Assembly (NCBI GenBank): GCA_037013685.1
Contig: CM072896.1
Span: 9,179,444 to 9,243,443 of the forward strand
From: Acridotheres tristis
Taxonomy: Eukaryota > Chordata > Aves > Passeriformes > Sturnidae
DNA: 64,000 nt
Direction: 5' to 3'
In this document: piece after piece, positions 43,704-54,970 of the stretch
Numbering within the stretch: the stretch's first letter is position 1
How the letters are laid out: each line of letters starts with the position of its first letter
Position numbers and translations under genes: made by a program
The notes under the pieces: generated by a model
The model's input: only the letters and a program-made list of their open reading frames with translations
Told to the model about the DNA's origin: nothing
Databases searched by the model: none

Positions 43704-43728
43704 AAATTTATCAAACTTTGATAAATTT
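43704..43728. repeat. 25-bp perfect palindrome in putative 3' UTR
   Basis: AAATTTATCAAA (43704-43715) is followed by a single C (43716) and the exact reverse complement TTTGATAAATTT (43717-43728). In RNA the arms could pair only with a few central bases unpaired. It could be an RNA hairpin in the 3' UTR, a site for a dimeric DNA-binding protein, or chance in AT-rich DNA. Confidence 0.75.
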
Positions 43729-44181
43729 AATCTATGTTTTTATGAAAATTTCTTTTAAATGTCTTGTCTAGAGCACTTACACCAATGTTGTCAATGACTT
43801 GTACATACTTGACTTCTGCCCAGTTGTACTTTAATATTTGTGCCAGTCTCACATTTGGTTGGAGCTTAATGCATGATTGTATTACACTGTGGTTTATCAC
43901 TGTCCTGAAAACTGCTCTTACAGCAAGTGATTTTGTTTGGTTGAGGCAACTCTCTTCAGCTACAGACCATGTAATGCTTACAGGACTGTTAAATAGTCCA
44001 GTGTAGTTATATTTATTGTACATTATTAGGAATCAAAAAAACAAATCAAAGGAGCAACACATCTTTTTATCCTAAACAGAGATACTTTTTTTGTCCTCAT
44101 CAGAAACAAAACTACCACATAGGAAAAAAAGAAAGTGTTTGGGTTTGGCAAATTTCTCCAACAGAGAGAAAATGGAAAAGA

Positions 44182-44187
44182 AATAAA
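44182..44187 (+). promoter_or_regulatory. candidate polyadenylation signal AATAAA
   Basis: A canonical AATAAA hexamer lies about 770 bases after the NYAP2 stop codon. A U/GU-rich stretch (TACCTTTGTTTTAT) begins about 20 bases downstream, the usual arrangement for cleavage. It is the first exact AATAAA I see after the stop. Single hexamers are common by chance in AT-rich DNA, so the call is moderate. Confidence 0.45.
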
Positions 44188-44709
44188 GACACGGGAAACC
44201 TATACTTACCTTTGTTTTATATGCTAATACTGATATTGTAACATTTTGTTGCACAGACCTGTATTATTAGTTTGACAGAACTCAGAATTGCTGAGAGTAG
44301 CAATTGAAAGAAAAGGTTTTGCTTAAACATCATGTGAATGGCTTCTGTCAAAGCACTGTGGCACTGCTTCACTGGTGTGTACGTGTGGGGTGTCTGTGCA
44401 CAAGGAGACAGGAACACAGATGGATTTATGTGCACATGCATATATGTATGCACACACAGGCACCCTTATTTTAATGGAGAATTTTTGACTGGCTTTCAGG
44501 GAGTTAGTCCCCAGAATCCTATTGAACGTCACTGAGGTTTGAATGGAAATCTCCTTGAGCACTGCTTTGCAATAATCACATATTTGTGTTCTTGGTGAGT
44601 TGCTCCAATAATGTCTTGACCAAAGCAAAGACACAAGGGTAAGGTTGATTTACCCACTCCAGACAGCCAGCAACTTGTTCAGAAGGTTATATTTGGATAG
44701 CCAAGTCTG

Positions 44710-44735
44710 TACAGGTTACAGCTCTGTAACCTGTA
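44710..44735. repeat. inverted repeat, 12-bp arms
   Basis: TACAGGTTACAG (44710-44721) and its exact reverse complement CTGTAACCTGTA (44724-44735) are separated by two bases (CT). In RNA the realistic hairpin would have a ten-base-pair stem with a six-base loop. No known element is recognised. Confidence 0.7.
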
Positions 44736-46189
44736 TGAACTGATATGATTGTATTACTTCTGAGTGCTGTGAGACATGAAGACTGAGAGAACCCTGCACA
44801 TTTCTAAAGCATATTTTCCATAAGCAAATCAAATCCATAATGGAGATTCAAAATGACAGCCCATTTAAATAACACATCAAGTGTTCCTTCATCTAAGGAA
44901 GAAATTAGGGTAATTGTACTTCCAAAGGTTTTCAGTGTCCCAGTGTTCATGTAGTATATATTTTTGATTAAATGGGTCTTACAGCACTCATGATGCTTTG
45001 CTGTTTACTTAGTGGCAAAGGCACCTTGGGTGTTTTGAAGGGATTTTAGCCTGTCAGTTTATACTAAGAACTAAACAATAAGCCTTGAAAGCAGAAGCTG
45101 ATGTGATAGAAGAGATAATGAGCCTCTTAGAAGCTGTGGCCAGGGTTCACTGAAACCGTGGAGGGAAAAATCCACCTCAATTCATACAGAAGAAAGGAAC
45201 AAAGATGATAAGAGGAATTTTCAAGTGACTGTAGGAGGGTGATCTTGTTAATTGAATAATGTATGCTATGGTCATGACTTCATGAAAAACAAGAAAAACT
45301 AGTACAAGCTTTCTCTCCCTAAGTCTCCCCTTCCAGCTGACAATCTCTTACTGTCCATCTATTATGTTGCAATTTACTATGATAGCATAATATTTAAAGC
45401 TGTGGATTTGATCCGGATTTCAGAGGAATGACAAAAGTCTTATCTCCGTGGCAAATACAAACATTGATTGTTCTTTCAACACCTATTCTATCTTAATGTG
45501 CAAATAATGGATGACAGGTGAAATGTGTTTCCAACAGCTGGGCTGTTAGCCTATTCTCAATCTGCTGGGTTGTGGCATACAGGGTATCTATTTTTGTGTG
45601 CTGTGGCTATTGGTTGTATTGATACTGCTTTCCTTAACAACATCATAATGAGCAGTTAGACTTTACAAAAGATTGAGGAGACCTATTGTGTTATCCACCT
45701 CTTTGTTGATCAGATGGGAGCAGCTAACGTTAAAACAGGAATATAAGATCTGGGAAAGGGCAGATTACTGATAATTGCTTTTCTCAAATCTTCATGGATC
45801 CCAGACTGATGGTTTTCAAAATACTTAATTTGGAAAAAAAAAAGATAAATTTGCAACTGAGTTCTCAAAACTTAGCATTTTTAATACAATTGTTCAAAGA
45901 AGTGGTGACTATGTTTAGTAATTAAAAATAGATCTGATCTAAGGAAATGTATAATTCCAATAATATTTTAGATAATTATGTAACTATTGTCATTTAACTC
46001 CCCTATGCCTTATTTTCTTATTTCTTGTTTGCTTATTGATGTAGGAATTGTGAGGATTAATCAGCTAGTATTCACAGAATATATCTATGGTATATTGATG
46101 GGAAGCAACAGAGGGATCACCTAAAAATAAGAAGAAAGGGCTTATAGGCAGAGATTAATTATGTGGCTGGTCTCTGATGGAGAACACTA

Positions 46190-47340
46190 AAAATTCTGTA
46201 GTGTAGTAGCAGCCAGCATTTACCAACATGTTGAGCCAGACTGAGAGCCTGCCTTCTGTCCTTAGTTCTGGGAAATGGTGAGGGCATTTGGGAAGAGTTG
46301 GTTGCAGGAGGCAACCTTGGATGAAGTCATGAATTGTCTCAATTTAAACTGAAAGATACACAAGTTTATCCTGGACCTTAAGTTATTGATTGTGAAAGAA
46401 CAAAGTTTAAGAAATTAAGGAAGTAGCAGAGGAAGTCAGGTGGGGGGCTTGGAACTGTAATAATAGCAGAAGCATAGAATATTTTGAGCTACAAAGTGGC
46501 ACATTTGTATTAGCTGTATTTCCTAAATGCATATCTAAATAAAAATATCCTACAGAGAAGTATTCTAGATAGGAACTATTGTCTTGTAAAGAAAGGAAAG
46601 AAGAAAAGAAGTAAATCTTAAACATGCAGAAGCAGGCCATCCTCAAGTGCCGAAAGACAAACCAACAGGGAAGATGGTCAGACTGTCTGAACAGAGTTTT
46701 TTACTGGGTCTTAGGAAAAGAGAGTTTATGCAAGTTGGAAGAAGAGATTCAGGAGGGCAAGGGTGTCATGAGGTTATGGAGGCAGAAAATTAAAGGGCCA
46801 AATCCTGACTAGCACTTAATCTGTCTTCTTTCATAAAGGGCAATAAAAAAATGTTTCTATAGATACATAAGCAGCAAAAGGAAGTCTAAAGAAAATCTCC
46901 ATCCTCTTTTTGGATGGCAGAGAGAACATAATGACAAAAGTTGAGGAAAAGCTGAGGTATTTGATGCCTTTTTTGCCTTAGTGTTCAATAGTAAGACCAG
47001 CTCTTCTCCAGGTACCAGCCCCCTGAGCTGGAAGATGGACACAGAGAGCAGAATGCAGCCCCCATAATCCATGGGGAAATGGTCAGTAACCTGCTCTAAC
47101 ACTTAGACACACAGTAGGATAACATATGTTTATACTAGGAAAAATTTCATCACGGAAAGACTTGTCAAGCAACAGAACAGACTGCTCAGGGAAGAGGAAG
47201 AGTCCATTCTACCATCCTGGGAGGTATTTAAAAGACATGTAGATGTGGCACCTGGGGACATGGTTTAGTAGGGCGCTTTTCAGTGCTGGGTTAAAGGCAT
47301 TTTTCAGCCTGAGTGATTCTCATTCTATAATAGTACGACA
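46190..47340 (+). mobile_element. CR1 LINE, internally deleted, with degraded ORF2 sequence
   Basis: This is the longest repeat copy in the window. From about 46300 it has CR1-like GGCAACCTTGGATGA and TTGTCTCAATTTAAACTGAA. From 46624 to about 47105 it matches CR1 ORF2 sequence between endonuclease and reverse transcriptase: CAGGCCATCCTCAAGTGC, AAAATTAAAGGGCCAAATCC, AATAAAAAAATGTTTCTATA, GAGAATCTCC-like and CCCCTGAGCTGGAAGA words. At about 47105-47140 it jumps to the CR1 3' region (GACTTGTCAAGCAACAGAACA, GGAGGTATTTAAAAGACATG, GGGACATGGTTTAGTAGGGC) and ends with ATTCTCATTCTATAATAG. The reverse-transcriptase core is missing, and stop codons and frameshifts break what remains, so it is inactive. 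The left boundary is uncertain by about 100 bases. Confidence 0.82.
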
Positions 47341-49419
47341 TTGCTTACAAAAAGCTTACAGGGAATGGAGCAACGTTGTAGAAAGTAAAGCAAGTTACAT
47401 CTTAAAGAAAAGAAGTGTGTGAAAAAACATTAGAGGTAGTAAAAGTCCATCTGTATTTGGCCTTTATATGGAAATGAAAACAAGTAACTGTCTTTTATAG
47501 TCATCTAAGTGGACAGAGAACAGTAGAATTTAACCACTTTGTTTATAAGGTACAATAAACAAGGTCCACAGATGTCCCAGTAAATAACTCCTCACCCATT
47601 TTGCTGGAGCCTATGTGCTGGTGCCTGAGACTTCTGTAGCAGGCACGGTCAAGGGTTTCACCCTGCAGTGATAAAGGCTCAGTCCTGCCACAGGAGAACC
47701 ACAGTGAACAAACCTGTTCACTTGTGTAAAGCAAGCAGGATTTGGAGCCACAGGTATCACTGCTTTGCAATGATGTTTCCCTGCCGTCCTATCCTTCTCC
47801 ACATCTTCACTGCAGGGTAACAAAGGCTTACTTTCCATCGATGAGCTCAGATATCCCTGTGGCACACAGGGTATGTGTGCACTGAGCATGTCTGTCACAA
47901 AAGAAGAAAATGTTTCAAGCAGGCTGTGGAAGTCCCTCTGCTGGAGAGGAGAACATCTTGCATCCAGAGTTTTAATGTACATAAAATCCTGTCTGTATCA
48001 CTGCCATGCCTCTCTGAAACAGTCTTCAGCACAGAAAACCCCCACTGATTTCCATTTTAAGAAAAAAAAGAGATCATATAAACACCTTGGGATTTTTTTT
48101 TCTGCGAATGAACTTTGCAAAGTGAGGTTTGTTTTCATTAATTTGTAGATAGTGCTTGGAAAATCCCATGTACTGGGCTGCATAGCAGCAAAGCAGTGCA
48201 TGTTTTTAAGATCCACAGTGTGAAGAAAAACAGTCTTTGAAAACAAAACTACTGATAACTATGGTTTCATATTTTAGCTTTCCTGCAAAGCAGAGCCTAT
48301 TTTCGGACAGATTTCCACAAAACTGTGTTCCTTATCTGCAAATGTGCAGCCTCTCTTCATGCTGCCTGTTAGTTTCTTGCTTTTCAGTGACCAGACAGCA
48401 CTGTCTTTTCCTGTTGCCTCCTCAAGGTATGTTATCTTAATTCTGACAGTTTGGATGCCTCTTAAGGTTTGATGTCTTGTTGTGGAGTGGACCAGGCAGT
48501 GATATCTAGCTCCAATTTAAGCAAGGAAAAAAGATTTAAACTTTACAGAGATTATCAAAGTAAAATCCAGAAACCATGCTGAGATTAGAAGGAATAACTC
48601 AGAGGAGGGAATGAAGATACATCAATGACTATGAATTAAGGAGCCTCAATGTGCATTGAAGGAATGAGGAAAAAGCTAGAAAATGTATCAGCATCAACAC
48701 TGAAGCTTTTTGGGGTTTATTTTAGAAAAATAGCAGCTCAGTTCATTACTTGCCTGGTATCTGCCTGAGCTCTCTGCAAGTTGAGGCAGCATTTTACTTT
48801 TCCCACATGACCACATTAGTAAACATGGCAGAAGGCACAAGATGGACAAACTAACCATTACCCTCCAAATTTCAGGACAGCTCTCACTTATTTTATGATT
48901 TGTGTAAATATCCTATAGCAAAGGGGAAAGGTCTCCCAAGAGTCGACTTGGGCATTGTCTTGCACCAAATGAAGTGAATACATCAATAGTTTATTTGAGA
49001 ATGTGTCTTTGATAAGCAAGAATTTTAGATACAAGCTGGCTCCTCAAATTCATATCTAGGTAGAAAAATTAAAAGACTTTTAGAATAATCAAGTGCTGGG
49101 GGAGGCTGGTGCCTGAGGCTGGCAGGCTAAGGGAGCTGTGGTAGACATGGAAATCCAAAGTTCACGGAGCTGGGAAGCAGAGATCAGGAGTTCTCCAGCA
49201 CAGATTTCCGACATAGCAATGTACATAGGGAAGTAAGAAGCAGATTTTTTACTTTGCATGTGCAGCTGGGAGGGTTTGTCTTTGTGTTCATGCCCCTTTG
49301 GGGCAGGGGTAGTGCACACCGAGTGTGTGAACAAGGACAGGACAGAAGCCCCTTGGGATCGCTCAGATCTGTGCCAGAGGCAGCCTGGGCGAAAATGCAC
49401 TTTAACAACTGTTCAAAAT

Positions 49420-49732
49420 GGACACTTTGGCTAATCCAACAGGATTAGGAAAAGCTTTATTTACCCCAGAGCCGGGGAGGCAAAGCAGTGTCCTGCTGAA
49501 ATTTGCCCCTGTCCCACTGAGGGCAGGTGAGCTCAGCTCTGGGCTGGGGGGAGTTGTGCCCAGCACACCCCATTCAGCCGGCCCATCCCACATCCCTCAT
49601 CCCACATCCTGCATCCACGGGGCAAGCAGAGGCTTCACTGGGGCCACCCCGCCCGCTCCTGCACTGCCCCGGAGGGAGGGACAGAAGGAGAGAAGGAGAG
49701 GAGGAGGAGAGGAGAAGGAGAGAAGAAGGAAG
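49420..49732. other. GC-rich islet with purine-rich GGA/AGG tail
   Basis: A C/G-rich block (about 49465-49670) is followed by a polypurine run of GGAG, AGAAGG and GAGGAGG units from 49671 to 49732. Frames of 86 and 121 codons are open across it, but the peptides are Pro/Ser/Arg/Glu-rich reflections of the repeat. The polypurine run is a classic triplex-prone sequence. I do not support a gene here. Confidence 0.6.
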
Positions 49733-52700
49733 CTTTCTCCAGCCTCAGCTGTTAAATCCCCACTCCTCCACACAACAATTTAGATAAAATTTTATTTAAG
49801 ACTCAATATTTAGATGCTAACTGAAATGCAACCAAAATGCATACATAGTACTGTGAGAAAAAAAAAAAATCTAGCATTAAAACTGATGTGAGACCTTCAA
49901 GGCAACTATTATTTCATTTTGTACTCCAGATGAAAAATCCCAAACACCTATTCTAATTGTTCCGTTTTAAAACAAAATCATGATGGAAGTGCTGCAAAGA
50001 AGCTGAGACATGTTTTAGCTGCTTTTCATATGCATGAGTAGAGCAATACCTTGCAGTTTAAGCGCAGTAAAAGCTCATTGCAAAAAATACACAAAACTTT
50101 AAAGGAATGATTTGGAATTGAATTTTGACAAGTACTGAGTACTCTTCAGCAACATAGCTACATATATGTCTCATGCCTAAATTCGCTCTATATTGGGTCA
50201 GTTAAATATCACAAGCCCAGCTTGTAATATCTCTAGCTTTGCTTGTGAATACAAAACATATTATAGTCTTTGTGTGCCTTGTAAGCATTGTGGTCACCCT
50301 GTAATTAATGAATGCAGGGAATGTAAATTGTTACCATTATGGCTATAATTATTTTTGAAGGCACCTAGACAAAGTACTTCCCCAATGAATTGACATTATC
50401 ATGCTTTAGTTGGCAAATGCACATCTGAAAGTGAATACTCTGTGAGCATAAACAAAGCATCTGTGCTCTTCTATTATTCTCAGCTTAAAGTTGCCATTTT
50501 TTCCCAGCGGTTGTATACAAGGGTTCAAAGAGTCAGCAAACACCCTGCAGTTATGGGGCACAGTAGCAGAGCTGGGTTCCTGATTCTGCAGTTAATAAAT
50601 TCTGGTGCTGAGAAATGAGCACCTATAAATCAAGATTCACTGTTCTGTATCTGATCACTGCAATCTCTTTTTTAGCTTCCATTATATGAAAGAAATGCAA
50701 TCATTTCAGGTAGATGGAGAACTCTGTGGACTGGAGTAGTCCTTCATCCAGTTTGATTACTAGGAAAATGGTAAAAAAATAAATTGTGCTAGAAAGAGAA
50801 TTTGTGTGTGTTACACAGCACAGACCCATGTCAGCACTCAGTACTGCCAATCTGTGCTACATGCACTCCTTGATGAATCTCAACCTAGAATTAGCATCAG
50901 ACTCTAGTGATTCTGCTATTTTGGCTCTTATCATACACAAGGATTTGCCAAGAAACAATCAGCTTCTGCCATCCTTGCCCTCTGGACCAAAGGGAAAAAT
51001 GATCCCCGTGGGCTGCTGGTTAAAGATCTCAGGGACCATGCTCTCCCAGATTTCTATTCAAAGGGAATATCTAACTACTGTACTAATTGCCACTCTTATA
51101 ATTTTCTCTGTCTCTCTTTTCTCCTCTAATTTCCTGAAGTTCTGAAAGTCTGTTGTGTATTTTGGACATAGAATAGCAAAACATATGAAACAATTCAGGG
51201 GACAATGGCAATCCTTTTCCTGCCCCTGTGTGTTCATGCCAAGTGTTCTTCTTGAGCCACTGCAATGCCTCTGAGATGTCTGTCTCCATGCTCCTGGAGC
51301 CAAGGTTATGGTTGCTCCTTTTTGATACTTGATCTTTTTCTTCATCCAAAATATATGTCCACAGTGTGGGAACAGTCCCATACTGCTCACTCTGTAATCA
51401 GAGCCCCATGGGGCTTTGGTCTGGACTTTCTATACACTATTTATTACCTTGGATGGTAGCTTCTATTTTTGCCTGAGAAGATATTCACTTAAAGGAACTT
51501 AATTACTCCTTATGTTTAGCCATCACATTTAATAAGGCTTGGGATTGTCACTGGATCCAAAACCTGCTTAATGTTGGCCACTAGGATCTACCACAATATT
51601 GATTGTGGTGATGTCCAAGGGTCGTAATTATTTGTTGGTAGACAATGTGCATGGAACAAAGGCTGTTCCTGCCCCAAGGATTCAGAAGTTCAGTGTAATA
51701 GATGAGAAAGTAAGAGGTTGCAGATGGGAGTAGATTGGTAAGGGTGTGACTCTCAGGAATTGCTTAAGGTTTAGTTTCTGTGAAATTAGAAAGCGCAAAA
51801 AACTATTTGGGGTGCAATCTACTGTATCTGTGACAGTGATTTTACATAGTTTTGGTGTCACTGATACAATGAAATGCATTTGAATGTCTAAAAGTGGAAA
51901 AGGTGTATTTTACTCGTAACACTTTACAAATTATGTGTCTCTCTCAAATGGCCCTGTCATGTAGAAATATTTAATGTCTGTGTAGGCAAAGAAAAAGGAA
52001 TGTAGGTATAGACTGAATCTTGTGATTGCTGGTTTTGCAAATGACTGGGAGAAAGGAAATCCTCTGGGTCCTACCTGGGAGGATGGACAGGCATAGAAGA
52101 ACCCACAGTGGGGTACAGAGAGAAGCCCGTGGCACAGTCACTTCACTAAGGGGACAGAGGCCAATTTTACTTTGAGATGATGTCTGGATTTGACCAGTGT
52201 GTATGGTCTGAGTGTATTTAGAAACCTGAATCCAGAGCCATAAGATTTTAGTTTCTTATTCAGACTGAACCTTCATAAGAATCAGGGATCAGTCACCCTG
52301 ACTGCCACCACCTTGAAAGAAGTGCTGGGGCAAGAGGCATGAACTGTGTCCTGCAGTGTCACACAGTCGTCTGGGGACTTTGCACTGCTAAAAGTGTGTA
52401 GGATTTTGGGTTTTCGTGATTTGTGCCGTTCTAAAGTGCAGCAGAGCCCTGTGCCCACGAGAGGGAGCGGTTGGATTACTTTCCACAGCTCTGCATTTTT
52501 CCTGTAAAGACAAATCTCCTGCACACATGAAGGCAAAATTCTGCTGTCGACAGTCCAGCAAAATATGCTGTCAACATTTTGGATGAGAGCAACAACAAGA
52601 ATGTTAATGCTTTGGGGAAGGCTCCACATTGCATTGTGTTGAGTTTCAGCTTGAATCTGGTCTTACATAATCAGTGCATGGGTCCAGAGCAGTGCAAATG

Positions 52701-52759
52701 GTTTCTAAATATAAAAACTGCAAATAGAGAAAGCTTATTAAAAAGTTAAAATTAAAAAG

Positions 52760-52771
52760 AAAAAAAAAAAA
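52760..52771 (+). repeat. poly(A) run
   Basis: Twelve consecutive A bases lie at the end of an A-rich stretch beginning near 52739. No retrocopy is recognised. Confidence 0.7.
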
Positions 52772-54916
52772 GCAAATGCAAACCTTGAGATAGATGGAAT
52801 TGTCACATCCATCATCCCTCACCTCTAAGACATGCCTGACTGATTGGCATGAGAAGCAAATGTATCAAATCTGTCTTTTGCTGGCAGACAAGCCTGCTAT
52901 TGCTGTCCCAACATCTTTTCTTCATCCTTCAGCTGGGTTGGTCATGCAGCAGAAGCAGGCCGGTGCATTGCTTTGCCAGGACTGTGATTTAAGTATAGCC
53001 CCCACTGCCGAAGCAGCCTCTGTCCCACAGCAGGGGACAGCAGGCACAGGCGGATCGGAGCATGCACTGAACGCCCCAAGGCATAACATGGCTTGGGTGA
53101 CTCTTCCTCTCCATACAGGTCATAGCACGGGGTTTAGGCACAAAATAAAGGTGTCAGGGGGAGGTAGTAATGGGTGAAAGCAGACCAGCTGTAGAAAAAG
53201 TAAAGCCACAGCAAGAGGGTGTCACATGTGGGAGCAGAGTGACTGATCTGAGCACCACACCTAGTCTGTTATCCTGCCTTGCCCTTGAGTGCTGGCGTGG
53301 CTGCCACTGTTATAGGAGTGATGGAAGAGAGGAGATGAAAGGGTATTCCATTCCTTTACCCTGATATCTTATTCTTGCAAGAACTTAAGTTGTCAGCAGA
53401 GAACAGAAAGAGGTGAGCTCCGTGACAGAAATTGAAACCTTTCAAATGCAATGATATTCTGACAAAGGATGAAATAACACGGCATTTATGAGGTTTTCAC
53501 TTTCATGCTCAACATTTTTTTACTGTCCTTACCTAGTTATTTCTCAGATTGGGAGTTACAGTTTCTTGAACAGGCACAGGGCAGACATGAGAAGATCTCA
53601 CCTGTGTGGTTGGAGGTTTCAGAGGGGTGCTATGTAATGCCTGGTTTTGGTAGAGTTAAGATAGTGTGTTTCAACACTTTGAAAAACACTGAGCTCAACA
53701 GAGAGATTTATGGGGAAAGATGCTGCAGCCAATGCAGCACAATGAATGTGGTTGTTCCCTGGAATTTGAGGTACCTTCCAGAATACCTGGAAGTTGATGA
53801 CAACTGTGTGTCTCTGGAGCCCAAGTGCTTGAATGTGGGGCAACAGCCAAACATGGCCTCTGCACCCTGACCTTTCTTTTGAGAGTCAGACTTGAGCATG
53901 GGTGTACAGAATGGGATCCACTAGTAACTAATATTTCCAGTAAAACACATATGCAGGTCAATGACAGAGAGAGATACAGCCTTGAAAGTCTTATGCCATC
54001 ATTGATCAGCTGTGCCTGAGCTGTGATTCTTGCAGCTCTCTGAGTCACTGAGACCACTGTGTGTACTTCCTTCTTAAGAAACTGAAAATTATCTGGAAGT
54101 TCTTCATCTCATTTTTAGCTGCTCTTACAGAACTGTACATGGCTCTACTAAAAATAGGTAACAACTAATGCTAAACAGATATATAATGTCATTTGTGTGA
54201 AATAATTTCAGTCTAAGCATCAATAAGTTGCCTATAGAATAATTAGTTTGATGGCATTGGTAGCATTCCTTCCTCTTCAGGGAATCTCTCTTTAAGGCAT
54301 ATGTAATAAATTTACTTGTTTTCTTCTAAAACTTGAAAATTCACTTCAAAATTTGTTCTGAGACTTTTGTATGCAAACAATTAGTTTTGCCACAGTCCCA
54401 GAACAATAGCACTTGCTACATTTATTTCAAATGGTCTTGCAACCACTCTTGAAGACATTGTGCCTTGGTTAAAAATTTATGTAAAAAACCCAGAAGCATG
54501 CAATTTCCTTTTTCCCCACCCCCTTTTCTGTGTGTATTTATGTTTAACTCAGGGCAAGAATTTTATAATATTCTTAAAGGAAAAGATAGAAATAAAAAAT
54601 GGCATGAATTCATGAAAGCATGGGTTTATATATAGGCATTCTCTGTAAATGAATCAAACATTCTGTATCCTAGGTAGAACAACCTTATTTGTCTGCTCAT
54701 ATACATTTCAGTTTCCTCCACACACTCCCACTTGTCCTCCTTTTTTGAGCTGAGGGTATTGTACCATGTTTCTGTTGGAACTGTGTGTGCCTGATGCATA
54801 AAACACGACACAGAGCAGCCAGGTTGTCCCCTTTCTGCGTTGAGTCACAACCATCCAGGCTTTGTTCTCATGGCTGTCACCACCCCACCAGACTCTCTCG
54901 GTGTTTGTGTAGCCTT

Positions 54917-54970
54917 ATACAGTATATTGCACTGACTGTACCTGTATAGTATCCTGTCTGTATACTGTAT
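54917..54970. repeat. inverted repeat, 10-bp arms around a TGTA-rich loop
   Basis: ATACAGTATA (54917-54926) and its reverse complement TATACTGTAT (54961-54970) are separated by 34 bases that contain further TGTA/TATA words. A TATG/TGTA-rich stretch (ATGTATGTATGTAT) follows to about 55010. It is probably low-complexity TA/TG sequence. Confidence 0.45.

Larger units (their letters stand above)
43411..44205 (+). other. NYAP2: putative NYAP2 3' untranslated region
   Basis: Directly after the TGA, the sequence becomes T-rich and AT-rich with UTR-like character, including repeated TGTA and ATTTATTGTA-type elements near 44010. It has no long open frame of family character and reaches an AATAAA at 44182 followed by a T/GT-rich stretch. 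It contains a GT-rich microsatellite-like run (43500-43532) and a 25-bp palindrome (43704-43728). The 3' end is inferred from the poly(A) signal; transcript data would be needed to fix it. Confidence 0.5.

Noticed and set aside
48237..48445. Possible exon ending CTCAAG before GTATGT
   Set aside because: A single donor-like match without a coding signature, an acceptor-anchored frame or family similarity is expected by chance.
49418..49787. Two overlapping proline/arginine-rich frames as a gene or CpG-island first exon
   Set aside because: The sequence is a GC-rich block plus polypurine repeat with few CpGs; the peptide is a translation of the repeat.
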